The translations under genes were made by a program, and so were the position numbers. From assembly GCF_002105755.1 (NCBI RefSeq), contig NZ_CP020821.1:5332001-5396000 (forward strand): DNA of 64,000 nt, written 5' to 3'. Of the stretch, positions 1-8,319 are shown piece by piece. A model generated the notes under the pieces. That model ran no database searches, was not told the DNA's origin, and was given only the letters and a program-made list of their open reading frames with translations. Every line of letters begins with the position of its first letter. Position 1 is the first letter of the stretch. The stretch comes from Mycobacterium colombiense CECT 3035 (GTDB lineage Bacteria > Actinomycetota > Actinomycetes > Mycobacteriales > Mycobacteriaceae).

Positions 1-881
1 AGGGTCAGGTCCTCGATGCTGATGTGGCCGGCCATGACATGTTCGACCGGTGAGAGCCGATAGCCGCAATGGGCGAGCAGCTCCAGATAGGCTTTGCAGT
101 AAGGCCTTTCGCCGACACGCCAGGTGCCGCGCTGGGTTCCCCACTCGAAAGCGGCCAGCACCATCGCCAGGATCACGATGTCGGAGCGCACGTCGACATT
201 GGCCCGCGCCGCCAACTGCTCTCCGCCGGATTCGTTCATCCCCAGCATCTCTGCCGCCAAAGTCATGCTGGCGGGGCAGTGCAGCTCGGTCAGGTAGTGG
301 AAGTTGCGGGCGATGAAGATCTCGATCCACGGCGGCGGCGCCATCAGCAGATTGGCCCGGACCCAGTCGCGGCGCGCATCGGCGACGGCGGAGGCGCGTC
401 GGTCCAGTTCGCGCATCATCACCCAGTCGCGTTTGGCGTCGGCGGCCGCCTCGGACTCCAGCTTCGCAGGCCGACAGCCGGTGAAGGTGGCGCCGCCCGT
501 CACCTCGTCCAGTGCCAATGGGCGGGCTCGGTCAAAGGTCAGGTACGAGGCGTACACGTCGAGCTCCGGCAATCCGGACCGTCGGGCCAACTCGCCCAGC
601 GTGGTACTGCCCGGCGACAACCTGCAGATCTGATCCTGCTGTCCGAGGTCATCGCGGGTGTAGATGAGGCCGATTTCCTGTTGCTCGTCGCGACGGGTCC
701 CGAGGTACACGCGCCACCCGGCCGGTCCGGCGATTCCTGGCAGAAAGTGCGAAGAGAATTCGACCAGCAGGTCGTCGACCGTGGCCGACGCGGGGTAAAC
801 CCAGAACTCGCGGTGCGAGTCGACATCGTCACCCATGGCGACCGAGCTGCGGTCGACGGACACCCGCACCGTGTCAGACAT
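1..881 (-). CDS. Conserved hypothetical protein, C-terminus cut by window edge
   Basis: I do not recognise this protein. The frame is open from the ATG at 879-881 to the left edge with no stop, giving 293 codons; the C-terminus lies outside the window. It starts MSDTVRVSVDRSS and continues with a beta-rich stretch (HREFWVYPASATVDDLL) that reads like a small ubiquitin-like or immunity-type domain. A middle part contains two similar segments, AKRDWVMMRELDRRAS and ARRDWVRANLL, suggesting a short helical repeat. Codon use is typical of the neighbours. No signal peptide or membrane helix is visible. It is divergent from the permease at 975, with about 90 bp between them that should hold both promoters. 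That it is a real gene is fairly sure; no function is assigned. Confidence 0.7.
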   Translation of the reverse strand, partial: MSDTVRVSVDRSSVAMGDDVDSHREFWVYPASATVDDLLVEFSSHFLPGIAGPAGWRVYLGTRRDEQQEIGLIYTRDDLGQQDQICRLSPGSTTLGELARRSGLPELDVYASYLTFDRARPLALDEVTGGATFTGCRPAKLESEAAADAKRDWVMMRELDRRASAVADARRDWVRANLLMAPPPWIEIFIARNFHYLTELHCPASMTLAAEMLGMNESGGEQLAARANVDVRSDIVILAMVLAAFEWGTQRGTWRVGERPYCKAYLELLAHCGYRLSPVEHVMAGHISIEDLT

Positions 882-974
882 ATTCGAGCCCTCACTGCCG
901 TTGGACCTACAAAACTAGCGAAACCGGTGCCGCGTTGCGGGACCGATTGCGTGCCGCTACGTCATGCTTAGGCA

Positions 975-2420
975 ATGCCGAAGAAAATGCTGCGGGCGAG
1001 TCCGCGGCCGGGGTCTGGCTCGAAGAAGTCTCCGCTGGGCACCTGGCAGGCCGCCGGCCTGAGCATGGCCGTGATCGTGTCCGCGGCAGTGCACGGGTTG
1101 GGCGCCGTGGTCGGGGCCGCCGTCATGGTTCCGGTCATCTACGCGTTGGCACGGCTGCATGCGCACGCGCCCACCGCGCGCAATACCGCCGAGTTGGTCG
1201 GCGCGACCCTGGGCCGGCGGGCGGGCACGGCCGCGGGCATCGTTCAGCTGTGCGCCTACCTGGTGCTGGCCGCCAAGTTCGCCGCCACCCTGGGACTGGA
1301 ACTGCTGCAGCTGTTTTCACCGAGCAAAGATCCGGCCAGCATCGTGTCGTGGTTGCCGGTGGTCGCAGTCGGTGCCGTGGTCGTCGTCGGTGCCGCCGCC
1401 TGTGGGCTTCCGACTCGGGGTGTCGCTGCGGTGGTGGCGCCGCTGGTGTTCACGGGCCTGCTTATCTACGTCTATCTCGCCGTGGCGGTCACCGCCCGCG
1501 TCGCCGCGGGCAGTGACGCGGTCGTCATCGGCACGGCCGCAACGCAGGCTCAGCTGTCCGGCCAGCTCGTCGGGTTCGGCCTCGGGATGGTTGGCGTTGA
1601 ACTCATCACGGTCCGCAACGCGCGCGTAACCAGGCCGGGCAGATCCATGTCGCTGGCCGTTGTGCTGGTGGCCGTGGCGGCGGTGGTGCTCTGGGTCGGT
1701 GATCACCAGGGGGTGGTGGGACCGTGGCGGTGGAGCGCGAAACACCTGGCCGAAGCGGTGCCACAGTTCTACGCCGACCCGGGCCAGAGATGGATGGCCA
1801 TCGCGGGCATCAGCCTGGCCGTGGCCGCCGCGTTGGCCTCGGGGTGGGCCGCGGTGCGCGCGGCCGCGGGCCTGGCGGTCATGCGTGAGGCGACACCGAA
1901 CGCCGGCCTGCGGGTGGCGGTGCTGGGCCTGGTCGCGGTGGTTGCCGCCGCAGTCTCGGCGCACGGTGCGCGCTGGATCGGGCTGGTGATCCTCGGCGCG
2001 GCGCCGCTGCTGCTGATGGCGCTGTATGTGTTTGCCACAGAAGCGAATTCGCGCATTCCAGGCGACAGTGTGGTGGCCTGGTGGGTCAGGCTGGTGATGC
2101 CCGCGGTGGCCGTGGCGGCGGTGGTCAAACCGCTGGTGGACTCCGGCTTCGCCGCGGTCCAGGTGGCGGCGGTGGTTGCCGCGGCGGTCGTCGTGTGCGC
2201 CGCGGGGCCGCGGCGGCGCTGCCGGCGCGGCCCCGCGATAGCGCCGCCGAATCTGAGTAGTCTTACGGATTTCGTCAACGGTCCGCTGCCGCAGGCTTAT
2301 TGGCATGACCGTTCCCAACAGCATGTCGAAAACCACCGTCGCCTTCTTCGTCCAGGCCGCCGTCGCGTTCGCGATCAGCTTCGTGGCCGCACTCGCCGGG
2401 ATCTACTTCCTCCCGCTTGA
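975..2420 (+). CDS. APC-type amino-acid permease-like membrane protein (C-terminal tail probably out of frame)
   Basis: The product is an integral membrane protein of about 11 hydrophobic segments resembling the APC amino-acid/polyamine permease superfamily, so probable solute uptake at the inner membrane; the substrate is unknown. The first helix region (GTWQAAGLSMAVIVSAAVHG) looks like the unwound TM1 of permeases. As read, the protein is 481 residues, but the last about 60 (from AAGPRRRCRRG onward) are Arg/Pro-rich, non-hydrophobic, and lie over the start of the next gene by 116 bp in another frame. In the +1 frame a TAG stands at 2239-2241, just before the next gene, inside a GC-rich stretch at 2195-2235. 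A single-base indel or sequencing error there would restore a normal permease end. The N-terminal 410 residues are secure. Confidence 0.7.
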   Translation: MPKKMLRASPRPGSGSKKSPLGTWQAAGLSMAVIVSAAVHGLGAVVGAAVMVPVIYALARLHAHAPTARNTAELVGATLGRRAGTAAGIVQLCAYLVLAAKFAATLGLELLQLFSPSKDPASIVSWLPVVAVGAVVVVGAAACGLPTRGVAAVVAPLVFTGLLIYVYLAVAVTARVAAGSDAVVIGTAATQAQLSGQLVGFGLGMVGVELITVRNARVTRPGRSMSLAVVLVAVAAVVLWVGDHQGVVGPWRWSAKHLAEAVPQFYADPGQRWMAIAGISLAVAAALASGWAAVRAAAGLAVMREATPNAGLRVAVLGLVAVVAAAVSAHGARWIGLVILGAAPLLLMALYVFATEANSRIPGDSVVAWWVRLVMPAVAVAAVVKPLVDSGFAAVQVAAVVAAAVVVCAAGPRRRCRRGPAIAPPNLSSLTDFVNGPLPQAYWHDRSQQHVENHRRLLRPGRRRVRDQLRGRTRRDLLPPA

Positions 2421-2595
2421 CCCGTGGCCACGATTGTTCCTCGGCGTCACCTTCCTGTTCCTGGTGTCGAGCGCGTTCACCCTGGCCAAGGTGATCCGTG
2501 ACCAGCAGGAGGCCGCCACCGTGCGGGTCCGGCTCGACGAGGCCCGCATCGAAAGGTTGCTCGCCGACTACGACCCGCTCAACGGCCCGAACTGA
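2305..2595 (+). CDS. YiaA/YiaB two-helix domain membrane protein
   Basis: A 96-residue protein with two hydrophobic helices (about residues 9-32 and 41-60) separated by a short loop (LPLDPWPRL), followed by a charged C-terminal tail. This matches the YiaAB two-helix family: small inner-membrane proteins of unknown role. The helices carry the usual aromatic/Gly pattern and the linker to the tail contains KVIRDQQE. ATG at 2305 is used; an in-frame ATG at 2323 (MSKTTVAFF) is equally possible because neither has a clear ribosome-binding site. It is co-directional with the upstream permease and would be separated from it if the permease ends at 2241. No biochemical function can be stated. Confidence 0.8.
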   Translation: MTVPNSMSKTTVAFFVQAAVAFAISFVAALAGIYFLPLDPWPRLFLGVTFLFLVSSAFTLAKVIRDQQEAATVRVRLDEARIERLLADYDPLNGPN

Positions 2596-2726
2596 GTAGT
2601 TCTACTCAGCCCCAACGCGTAGAAGCGCGCAGGCGCGCGCCCACGCCGTCGGCGATGCTTCTCTCATCGCACCACTCCCGCTCCACCACAACGCATTCGC
2701 ACCAGCAGAAGGGCTATTTCGCTCCC

Positions 2727-4033
2727 ATGACAACTCTTGTGAAGTTCCCAGGCGTCGCCGAGGTGGCCGCGAGCACCCCGGCCGACCGCGACCGCGTCCT
2801 GGACGTCATCCGCATCACCTCCCTGGTCGGCGTGGTGCTCGGCCATACCGTGATGGCGGCCAGCATTATTCGCAACCACGTGTTGATCTGGGACAACCTG
2901 CTCACCACCTCGGTGTTGTTCCAGGCGATGACGTGGCTGCTGCAGATCATGCCGCTGTTCTTCTTCGCCGGGGCCGCGGCCTGCGTGTGCTCCTGGGCGC
3001 CCGGCGCCAACTGGGGAGACTGGCTGATGAGGCGCTGCACCAGGCTGTTCCGGCCGGTGTTCTATTACCTGGCATTCTGGGCAGTCACCCTGACGGTGCT
3101 GTATCACGCGCTGCCGCAACACATCTACGAACCGATCGCCGGCGTCAGCACGCAGCTGCTCTGGTTCCTGGGGGCCTACGTCCTGGTGCTGGCCGCCATG
3201 CCCGTGCTGTACCGCATCACCACCGCCGGGCGCCTGGCCGCCGGCGTGGCGACGGTCTACGGGGCCATCGCGCTGATCGACGCGATTCGGTTGCACTGGC
3301 CGGCGATGATGCCGCTGGGCTACCTCAACCTGGCCGTCTGGCTCATTCCCGCCATGTTCGGGGTGGCCTACCGCCGGGGCTGCTCGGCGGACGCGCCGCG
3401 CTGGCCGTCGCCGCCGCCTTCTTCGCCGTGGATGTCGCCCTCGTGCGGTGGGGCCCGTATCAGATCAGCATGGTCGGCACCGGTGACCACCACCTGTCCA
3501 ACACCAGCCCGCCGAGCCTGTTGCTGGCCGGACACGCAATCATCCTGAGCGCGTTGGCGATCGCGGCCGCACCGGCGATCGCGCGCTGGGCGCAGCGACC
3601 GCGGGTGTGGTGGTGGACCGCCATCGGCAACTCAGGCGCGATGACCCTGTACCTGTGGCACATGCCGGTGCTGCTGGGCGTGCACCTGGCCTTCGATTAC
3701 CTTGGCCACCCGCGCTTTCCGGGCGCGCCGGATTTCCTCGCCGTCAGCCTCGCGCAGGTGCTCGTCGTGGTCGTCGCGGTGGCCGCGCTGTTCGTCGCGC
3801 TGCGGCCGCTGGAGAACAACCCGCTGTCCGGCTGGGACGGCGCGCCGGCGGTGACGTCGCGCGGGCGGGGCGCGGTCATCGGTGCCCTGTTGTGCGCGGC
3901 CGGTGTGGCGCTGCTCGCCGCGATCCGATGGGGGCTCAAGGACGACGGGTTGGTGTGCATGGCCGTGGTGGTCACCGCACTGGTGACCGCGCGGATCGTG
4001 GCCCAGCGCAACGCCGAAGTGGCGGCGCGGTAG
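2727..4033 (+). pseudogene. Acyltransferase_3-family membrane protein, interrupted by a frameshift near 3376-3381
   Basis: Two overlapping frames together encode one multi-span membrane acyltransferase of about 435 residues, the family that moves acyl groups onto extracytoplasmic sugars or lipids. The first frame, from ATG 2727 with an AGAAGG site at 2706-2711, carries the family start DVIRITSLVGVVLGHT (catalytic-type His after Gly) and at least six helices to MFGVAYRRG. There the frame is lost. The continuation LLGGRAALAVAAAFF runs in the -1 frame to the stop at 4033 and contains the late motifs NTSPPSLLL and ALTLYLWHMP-like SGAMTLYLWHMP. One missing base in the gggg/c run at 3376-3381 explains it exactly. 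Either a real inactivating mutation or a sequencing error; both halves keep normal codon use, so any mutation is recent. Confidence 0.85.
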
Positions 4034-4084
4034 CCGCAGGATCCGTCGACCCGCGGGGCGCGAGTTGTCCGCGCGCCCTGCGGG

Positions 4085-4750
4085 TCATGGTTCTTCGTCC
4101 AGGCCATGCTCGATGGCGTAGCGGGCCAATTCCACCCGGTTGGCGACCTGGAGCTTGCGAAACGTCGCCTGCACGTGGTTTTCCACCGTGCGGTGGCTCA
4201 GCGAGAGCCTTTCGGCGATCTGCTTGGCGGACAGCCCTTTTGCGACATAACGCAACACCTCGGTCTCGCGGTCGGTGAGGCTGGGGCGGGCGGGGCCGTC
4301 GTCCTTGCTCTGGGCGATGCGCCGGTATTCACCGAGCACCAGCCCGGCCAGGCTCGGGGTGAACACGGCCCGTCCGGCCGCGGTGTCCGTCACCGCCTGC
4401 GCCAGTTCGGCTTTCGAGGCGCTCTTGACCAGATACCCCGTCGCGCCGGCCTTCACCGCCTCCAGGACGTCCTCGCGTTCGTCGGACGCGGACAGCACCA
4501 GCACCCGCGACGAGGGCGAGACCGCCAGCACCGCGGCGGTCGCCTGCGCGCCGTCGCCGTCGGTGAGCTGCATGTCCATCACCACCACGTCGGGCCGGAC
4601 CACGCCCGCCCGCCGCTGGGCGGCGGCCACACCGTCGGCAGTGGCCACCACGGTGAATCCGCCCTCGGCCAGGTCGCGGGCGACCGCGTCTCGCCAGATC
4701 GGATGGTCGTCGACCACCATCACCGTCGTCGGCGTCGCGTCATCGGGCAT
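4085..4750 (-). CDS. NarL/LuxR-family response regulator
   Basis: A 221-residue two-domain response regulator. The receiver domain (about residues 9-125) has the acidic pair in MVVDDHP, the phosphorylation site D59 (VVVMDMQL) and the conserved Lys in GYLVKSASK. The C-terminal LuxR-type helix-turn-helix (about 155-215) starts LTDRETEVLRYVAKG and includes the recognition helix HRTVENHVQATFRKL. It should bind DNA as a phosphorylated dimer. The start is ATG at 4748-4750 (MPDDATPTT) rather than the upstream GTG, because it then overlaps the end of the kinase gene by 11 bp, a normal translational-coupling arrangement. Its partner is the sensor kinase at 4740-5900. Target genes are unknown; the frameshifted acyltransferase is its convergent neighbour. 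Confidence 0.93.
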   Translation of the reverse strand: MPDDATPTTVMVVDDHPIWRDAVARDLAEGGFTVVATADGVAAAQRRAGVVRPDVVVMDMQLTDGDGAQATAAVLAVSPSSRVLVLSASDEREDVLEAVKAGATGYLVKSASKAELAQAVTDTAAGRAVFTPSLAGLVLGEYRRIAQSKDDGPARPSLTDRETEVLRYVAKGLSAKQIAERLSLSHRTVENHVQATFRKLQVANRVELARYAIEHGLDEEP

Positions 4751-5900
4751 GGCGTCCCTCCCCGCGCGGCACGCACAACTCCCACTCGGTGCCTTCTCCG
4801 GGCTCACTGCGCATTTCGGCGCTGCCGCCCAATGACGTCAGCCGCCCCACGATGGACTGGGCGATGCCGAGGCGCCCCTGGCGCGCCGCCTCCTCGAGGC
4901 GGCCGGCGGCGATCCCCACGCCGTCGTCGCGGACGCTGACCAGGATGGAGTCGCCAAGGTCCTCCACGAGCACGAACGCGTGCGCGTCCGGGCCGGCGTG
5001 GGCGACCACGTTGTCCAGCGCATTACCCACCGCGGCGTCGAGTTCGGTTGCCGCCCAACGTCCCAACGGCACCGGGGTGGCGGGCAGGCTGATCGACACC
5101 TGATCGGACTCCCGGCAGCGCAGCAACGCGCGCACGTCGACGGTGGCGCCGTCGGCGTCGGGATCGATGTCCGCGCACGCCAGCCAGCGCCGCAGCGCGC
5201 GCTCCTGCTCGCTGGCCAGGTCGGCGAGTTCGGCTGTGGCTCCGCCAATTTCGTGCCCCTTCTTGGCGACCAGCGCCAGCACCTGGATGGCTCCGTCGTG
5301 GACCTGGCGGGACAGCCGGTCGCGTTCTTGCACCGCGGCGGTCAATCGGGCCGCGCGTTGCAGCTCGTCGTGGGCGCGCCGCGCGGTCTGCGCGGCCATC
5401 CCGATGGCCATGCCGATCGCCAGTTCGATGATGACGGTGGCGTTGTGCCCGAGGTTGAGCGCGAAATAGTTCTTGACGCCGAAATTGGTGGCCATCACCG
5501 CCAGCCCCGTCAGCATTCCCCCCACGGGGCCGAACTGGATGGCGGCCGAAATCGTGGGATTGCTGGCCCACAACGTCGTCGGCCAGGTCTGGTTGTCGGC
5601 CGCCCAGTGCGGACTCGCTACGAGGTTGTTCGAGCACATCAGCAAGACGACGACCACGAGCTCGGCGAGCACCCACGCCGGTGTGCGGCCGAACCCCCGC
5701 AGATAGGCGAATGCACAGGCCGCGCTCCAGCCGATCAGTCCGGCGAAAAGCACCCAACCCAGCACGGGCCGAACCAGATCCGGGTTGATCGCGATTTGAA
5801 AGCCGGTGGCGTAGACGCAGCTCAACAGGCGGAACACTTGCGCCGCGCGCCACAGCGGCGTGGTGGGATCGGGGCCGTGATTCGCCATCGTGGTCAGCAT
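4740..5900 (-). CDS. Membrane sensor histidine kinase (HisKA_3/NarX-like)
   Basis: A 386-residue sensor kinase. The N-terminal half has about six hydrophobic segments (residues 20-175) with no large periplasmic loop, suggesting a signal sensed within the membrane. The dimerisation/phosphoacceptor region holds H201 in RDRLSRQVHDGAIQ, the HisKA_3 type that pairs with NarL/LuxR regulators. The ATPase domain shows the N-box AVGNALDNVVAHA and the G1 box VRDDGVGI, ending near residue 383. The start is ATG 5900 (MLTTMANHG); ATG 5888 is an alternative four codons in. It is the first gene of a two-gene operon, with the regulator overlapping its end. Divergent from the nitroreductase at 6041. What it senses is not evident. 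Confidence 0.92.
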   Translation of the reverse strand: MLTTMANHGPDPTTPLWRAAQVFRLLSCVYATGFQIAINPDLVRPVLGWVLFAGLIGWSAACAFAYLRGFGRTPAWVLAELVVVVLLMCSNNLVASPHWAADNQTWPTTLWASNPTISAAIQFGPVGGMLTGLAVMATNFGVKNYFALNLGHNATVIIELAIGMAIGMAAQTARRAHDELQRAARLTAAVQERDRLSRQVHDGAIQVLALVAKKGHEIGGATAELADLASEQERALRRWLACADIDPDADGATVDVRALLRCRESDQVSISLPATPVPLGRWAATELDAAVGNALDNVVAHAGPDAHAFVLVEDLGDSILVSVRDDGVGIAAGRLEEAARQGRLGIAQSIVGRLTSLGGSAEMRSEPGEGTEWELCVPRGEGRHAR

Positions 5901-6040
5901 AGAGGCGCAGGGCCCCGCGGCGGACCGGCCGCGGATATTGGCCAAAAGTCCCTTGAGCGAGTGCCGTCGTGCTCTCGCGGCGCCGCCGAGAACGCGTGAT
6001 CGTGGATATCGGTAGGCCCTAGGAGAGAGGGGGACGGGGT

Positions 6041-7015
6041 ATGGACACCCGCTTTCCGGACGCCGGAACGATCCGGACGGCCCTGACTTTGGCATCGCGC
6101 GCCCCGTCGGTGCACAACACCCAACCCTGGCGGTGGCGTGTCGACGCGGCGAGCCTGCAGCTGTACGCCGACCCGGGCCGGCAACTGCCCAACACCGACC
6201 CCGAGGGCCGCGACCTGATCCGCAGTTGCGGCACGGCGCTGCATCACTGCGTCGCCGCGTTCGCCGCGGTGGGCTGGCGATCCCGGGTGAGCCGCCTGCC
6301 GAACGCCGACGACCCCGCCCACCTCGCCACGATCGAGCTTTCCCCGCAGCCCGCCGATTTCGTCGACATCGCACTCGCCGCCGCCATCCCCCGGCGGCGA
6401 ACCGACCGGCGCCACTACAGCTCGTGGCCGGTGCCGACGGGCGACATCGCGCTCATGGCGGCGCGCGCCGCACGCGCCGGCGTCACGCTGTGCCAGGTGG
6501 AGGACATCGACACGCTGCACGACATCGTCGCCGAGTCCGTCCGCGATCACCTGACCCAGGACTATCTCGCCGAACTCACGGCGTGGAGCGGGCGCTACTT
6601 CTCGGTCGCGGGCGTTCCCGCCCACAACGCGCCGGTCTCGGATCCGGACGCGAAGATCCCGAGTCGGCTGTTCGCCGGTGCGGCGCTGCCGATGGCCCCG
6701 GATTCGTCCGCGGCCGACGACAACGCCGTGGTCCTCGCGCTGGGCACCCGCCACGACGACCGGCTGGCGCAGCTGCGCGCCGGCGAAGCCACCAGCGTCG
6801 TCTTACTGACCGCGACGTCGACGGGCCTGGCCAGTTGCCCGGTGACCGAACCGCTGGAGACGACCGAAACCCGCGAGGCCGTGCGCTCCGACATCTTCGG
6901 CGACAGCAACTATCCGCAGATGCTGCTGCGGGTGGGCTGGGCGCCGATCAACGCCGATCCGCTGCCGGCGACGCCGCGGCGCGACCTCGGCGACTTCGTC
7001 GAGTGGGCGATCTGA
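6041..7015 (+). CDS. Acg-family FMN-binding nitroreductase-like protein
   Basis: A 324-residue member of the mycobacterial Acg-like nitroreductase-fold family (Rv2032/Rv3127/Rv3131 type), proteins strongly induced by hypoxia through DosR in M. tuberculosis. Family signatures are the N-terminal ASRAPSVHNTQPWRW, the RRTDRRHYSSWP segment in the middle, and the late GLASCPVTEPLE. These proteins bind FMN poorly or not at all in characterised cases and may sequester flavin, so enzymatic nitroreduction is not assured. A ggagag/ggggac purine stretch precedes ATG 6041. It sits between a sensor kinase and the PNPOx-like gene and 0.6 kb from devR, the expected dormancy neighbourhood. I found no convincing DosR box directly upstream. 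Confidence 0.9.
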   Translation: MDTRFPDAGTIRTALTLASRAPSVHNTQPWRWRVDAASLQLYADPGRQLPNTDPEGRDLIRSCGTALHHCVAAFAAVGWRSRVSRLPNADDPAHLATIELSPQPADFVDIALAAAIPRRRTDRRHYSSWPVPTGDIALMAARAARAGVTLCQVEDIDTLHDIVAESVRDHLTQDYLAELTAWSGRYFSVAGVPAHNAPVSDPDAKIPSRLFAGAALPMAPDSSAADDNAVVLALGTRHDDRLAQLRAGEATSVVLLTATSTGLASCPVTEPLETTETREAVRSDIFGDSNYPQMLLRVGWAPINADPLPATPRRDLGDFVEWAI

Positions 7016-7024
7016 TCGCGCGAG

Positions 7025-7441
7025 CTACACGTCCCCCGGCGCCGACCCGAACTGGAACCGGCGGCCCGTGACGCTTTCCGGGACGATGCGCACATAGTGC
7101 GTCTTCTCCGGCCTGGTCCACGGCAGCACCTGCGCGCGTTCGGCCTCCTCGAGTTCCTCGGGCGTGCGTAGCGAACGCGCCCGGCCCCGGACGATCACGC
7201 TCCATGCCTCGGCGACGTTGTGGTCGTCGGCCTCGAACAGCACCCGGTCGTTGATCGCGGAGCTGACCAGCTTGGTGCCCGCCGCGGTGCGGAACAGCAC
7301 GGTCCGGCGCTGGACGACGTAGTTGACCGGGAAGATGTCGGGCTGGCCGTCGGCGTAGGTCACCAGCCGGCCCAGCGCCAGGCTGCCGAGCAACTCCCAG
7401 CATTCGTGCACCGGCAGGATGGCGACTCCGTCGTCGGTCAT
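7025..7441 (-). CDS. Pyridoxamine 5'-phosphate oxidase-like flavin-binding protein
   Basis: A 138-residue single-domain split-barrel protein of the PNPOx-like family, similar in type to the DosR-regulon protein Rv3129. The motifs visible are the family start [18 protein letters not shown], the core [18 protein letters not shown], and the middle strand [13 protein letters not shown]. Such proteins bind FMN, F420 or heme; which one cannot be told. ATG at 7441 is chosen because a strong gggaagggga site lies 6-7 bases upstream. The gene is convergent with the nitroreductase (9 bp between stops) and divergent from devR, so the 210-bp intergenic region with the DosR box at 7533-7552 could serve both directions. 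Confidence 0.88.
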   Translation of the reverse strand: MTDDGVAILPVHECWELLGSLALGRLVTYADGQPDIFPVNYVVQRRTVLFRTAAGTKLVSSAINDRVLFEADDHNVAEAWSVIVRGRARSLRTPEELEEAERAQVLPWTRPEKTHYVRIVPESVTGRRFQFGSAPGDV

Positions 7442-7532
7442 CGAGATCCCCTTCCCGCGTGCGCGCAATAAACCACTGCCGCAACGCTATTGACGCGCCA
7501 TCGCTGACAGCGGCGGCCGAAGGTCCTCACCC

Positions 7533-7552
7533 GTGGGGACCAAAGTCGTTGA
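7533..7552 (+). promoter_or_regulatory. Putative DosR (DevR) box
   Basis: The 20-mer matches the DosR consensus (TTSGGGACTWWAGTCCCSAA) at about 14 of 20 positions, with an intact left half GGGAC, the AT-rich centre and the GTC of the right half. It lies about 100 bp upstream of the devR ATG and about 90 bp upstream of the divergent PNPOx-like gene. A degenerate right half suggests a secondary or weaker site. Autoregulation of devR by DosR boxes is established in M. tuberculosis; here it is inference. Confidence 0.6.
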
Positions 7553-7650
7553 AGCCGTTGCTTCTCGATGGCTCCCGTCGAGAATATGGGATATTGGGTT
7601 GGTCTGCCGCAAATCTTTCCAGTTGCGAGACCGGCAGGAAAGGGCCCGCC

Positions 7651-8319
7651 ATGGTCAAGGTATTCCTGGTCGACGACCACGAGGTCGTCCGCCGCGGTCT
7701 GGCCGATCTGCTCGCCTCCGATCCCGATCTTCAGATCGTCGGCGAGGCGGGCACGGTGGCGGAGGCAAAAGCGCGGATACCGGCGTTGCAGCCCGATGTC
7801 GCCGTGCTCGACGTTCGCCTGCCCGACGGCAACGGCATCGAATTGTGCCGCGACCTGGTGTCGGATCACCCCGACTTGCGCTGCCTGATGTTGACGTCCT
7901 TCACGTCCGACGAGGCGATGCTCGAGGCGATCCTGGCCGGCGCCAGCGGGTTCGTCGTCAAGGACATCAAGGGCATGGAGCTGGCCCACGCGATCAAAGA
8001 GGTGGGCGCGGGCAAGTCGCTGCTGGACAACCGGGCGGCCGCCGCGCTGATGGCGAAGCTGCGCGGCGCCACCGCGCATGACGACCCGCTGTCCGGGCTG
8101 ACCGAGCAGGAACGCACGCTGCTGGGACTGCTCAGCGAGGGATTGACCAACCGGCAGATCGCGGCGCGGATGTTCCTCGCGGAGAAGACGGTGAAGAACT
8201 ACGTGTCGCGATTGTTGGCCAAACTCGGCATGGAGCGCCGCACCCAGGCGGCGGTGTTCGCGTCGAAACTCACTCAGCGGTCCGGCCCACCGTCGATGCC
8301 GCCGGACTGGTCTGGGTGA
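7651..8319 (+). CDS. devR: DevR/DosR dormancy response regulator
   Basis: A 222-residue NarL-family regulator that switches on the hypoxia/NO/CO dormancy regulon. The N-terminus [17 protein letters not shown], phosphorylation site D54 (VAVLDVRL), and the block [20 protein letters not shown] with DNA-contact residues K179 and N183 are as in M. tuberculosis DevR. T198 (ERRTQ), a reported PknH target, is kept, while the second site T205 is Ser here. ATG 7651 is used because of the ggcaggaaaggg site; in-frame sequence runs further upstream but has no family match. The stop overlaps the GTG of devS by four bases. Unlike M. tuberculosis, no universal-stress-protein gene lies directly upstream. Confidence 0.97.
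   Translation: MVKVFLVDDHEVVRRGLADLLASDPDLQIVGEAGTVAEAKARIPALQPDVAVLDVRLPDGNGIELCRDLVSDHPDLRCLMLTSFTSDEAMLEAILAGASGFVVKDIKGMELAHAIKEVGAGKSLLDNRAAAALMAKLRGATAHDDPLSGLTEQERTLLGLLSEGLTNRQIAARMFLAEKTVKNYVSRLLAKLGMERRTQAAVFASKLTQRSGPPSMPPDWSG

Noticed and set aside
1317..2336. 339-codon minus-strand frame opposite the permease
   Set aside because: His/Arg-rich antisense of a hydrophobic protein; no supporting signal.
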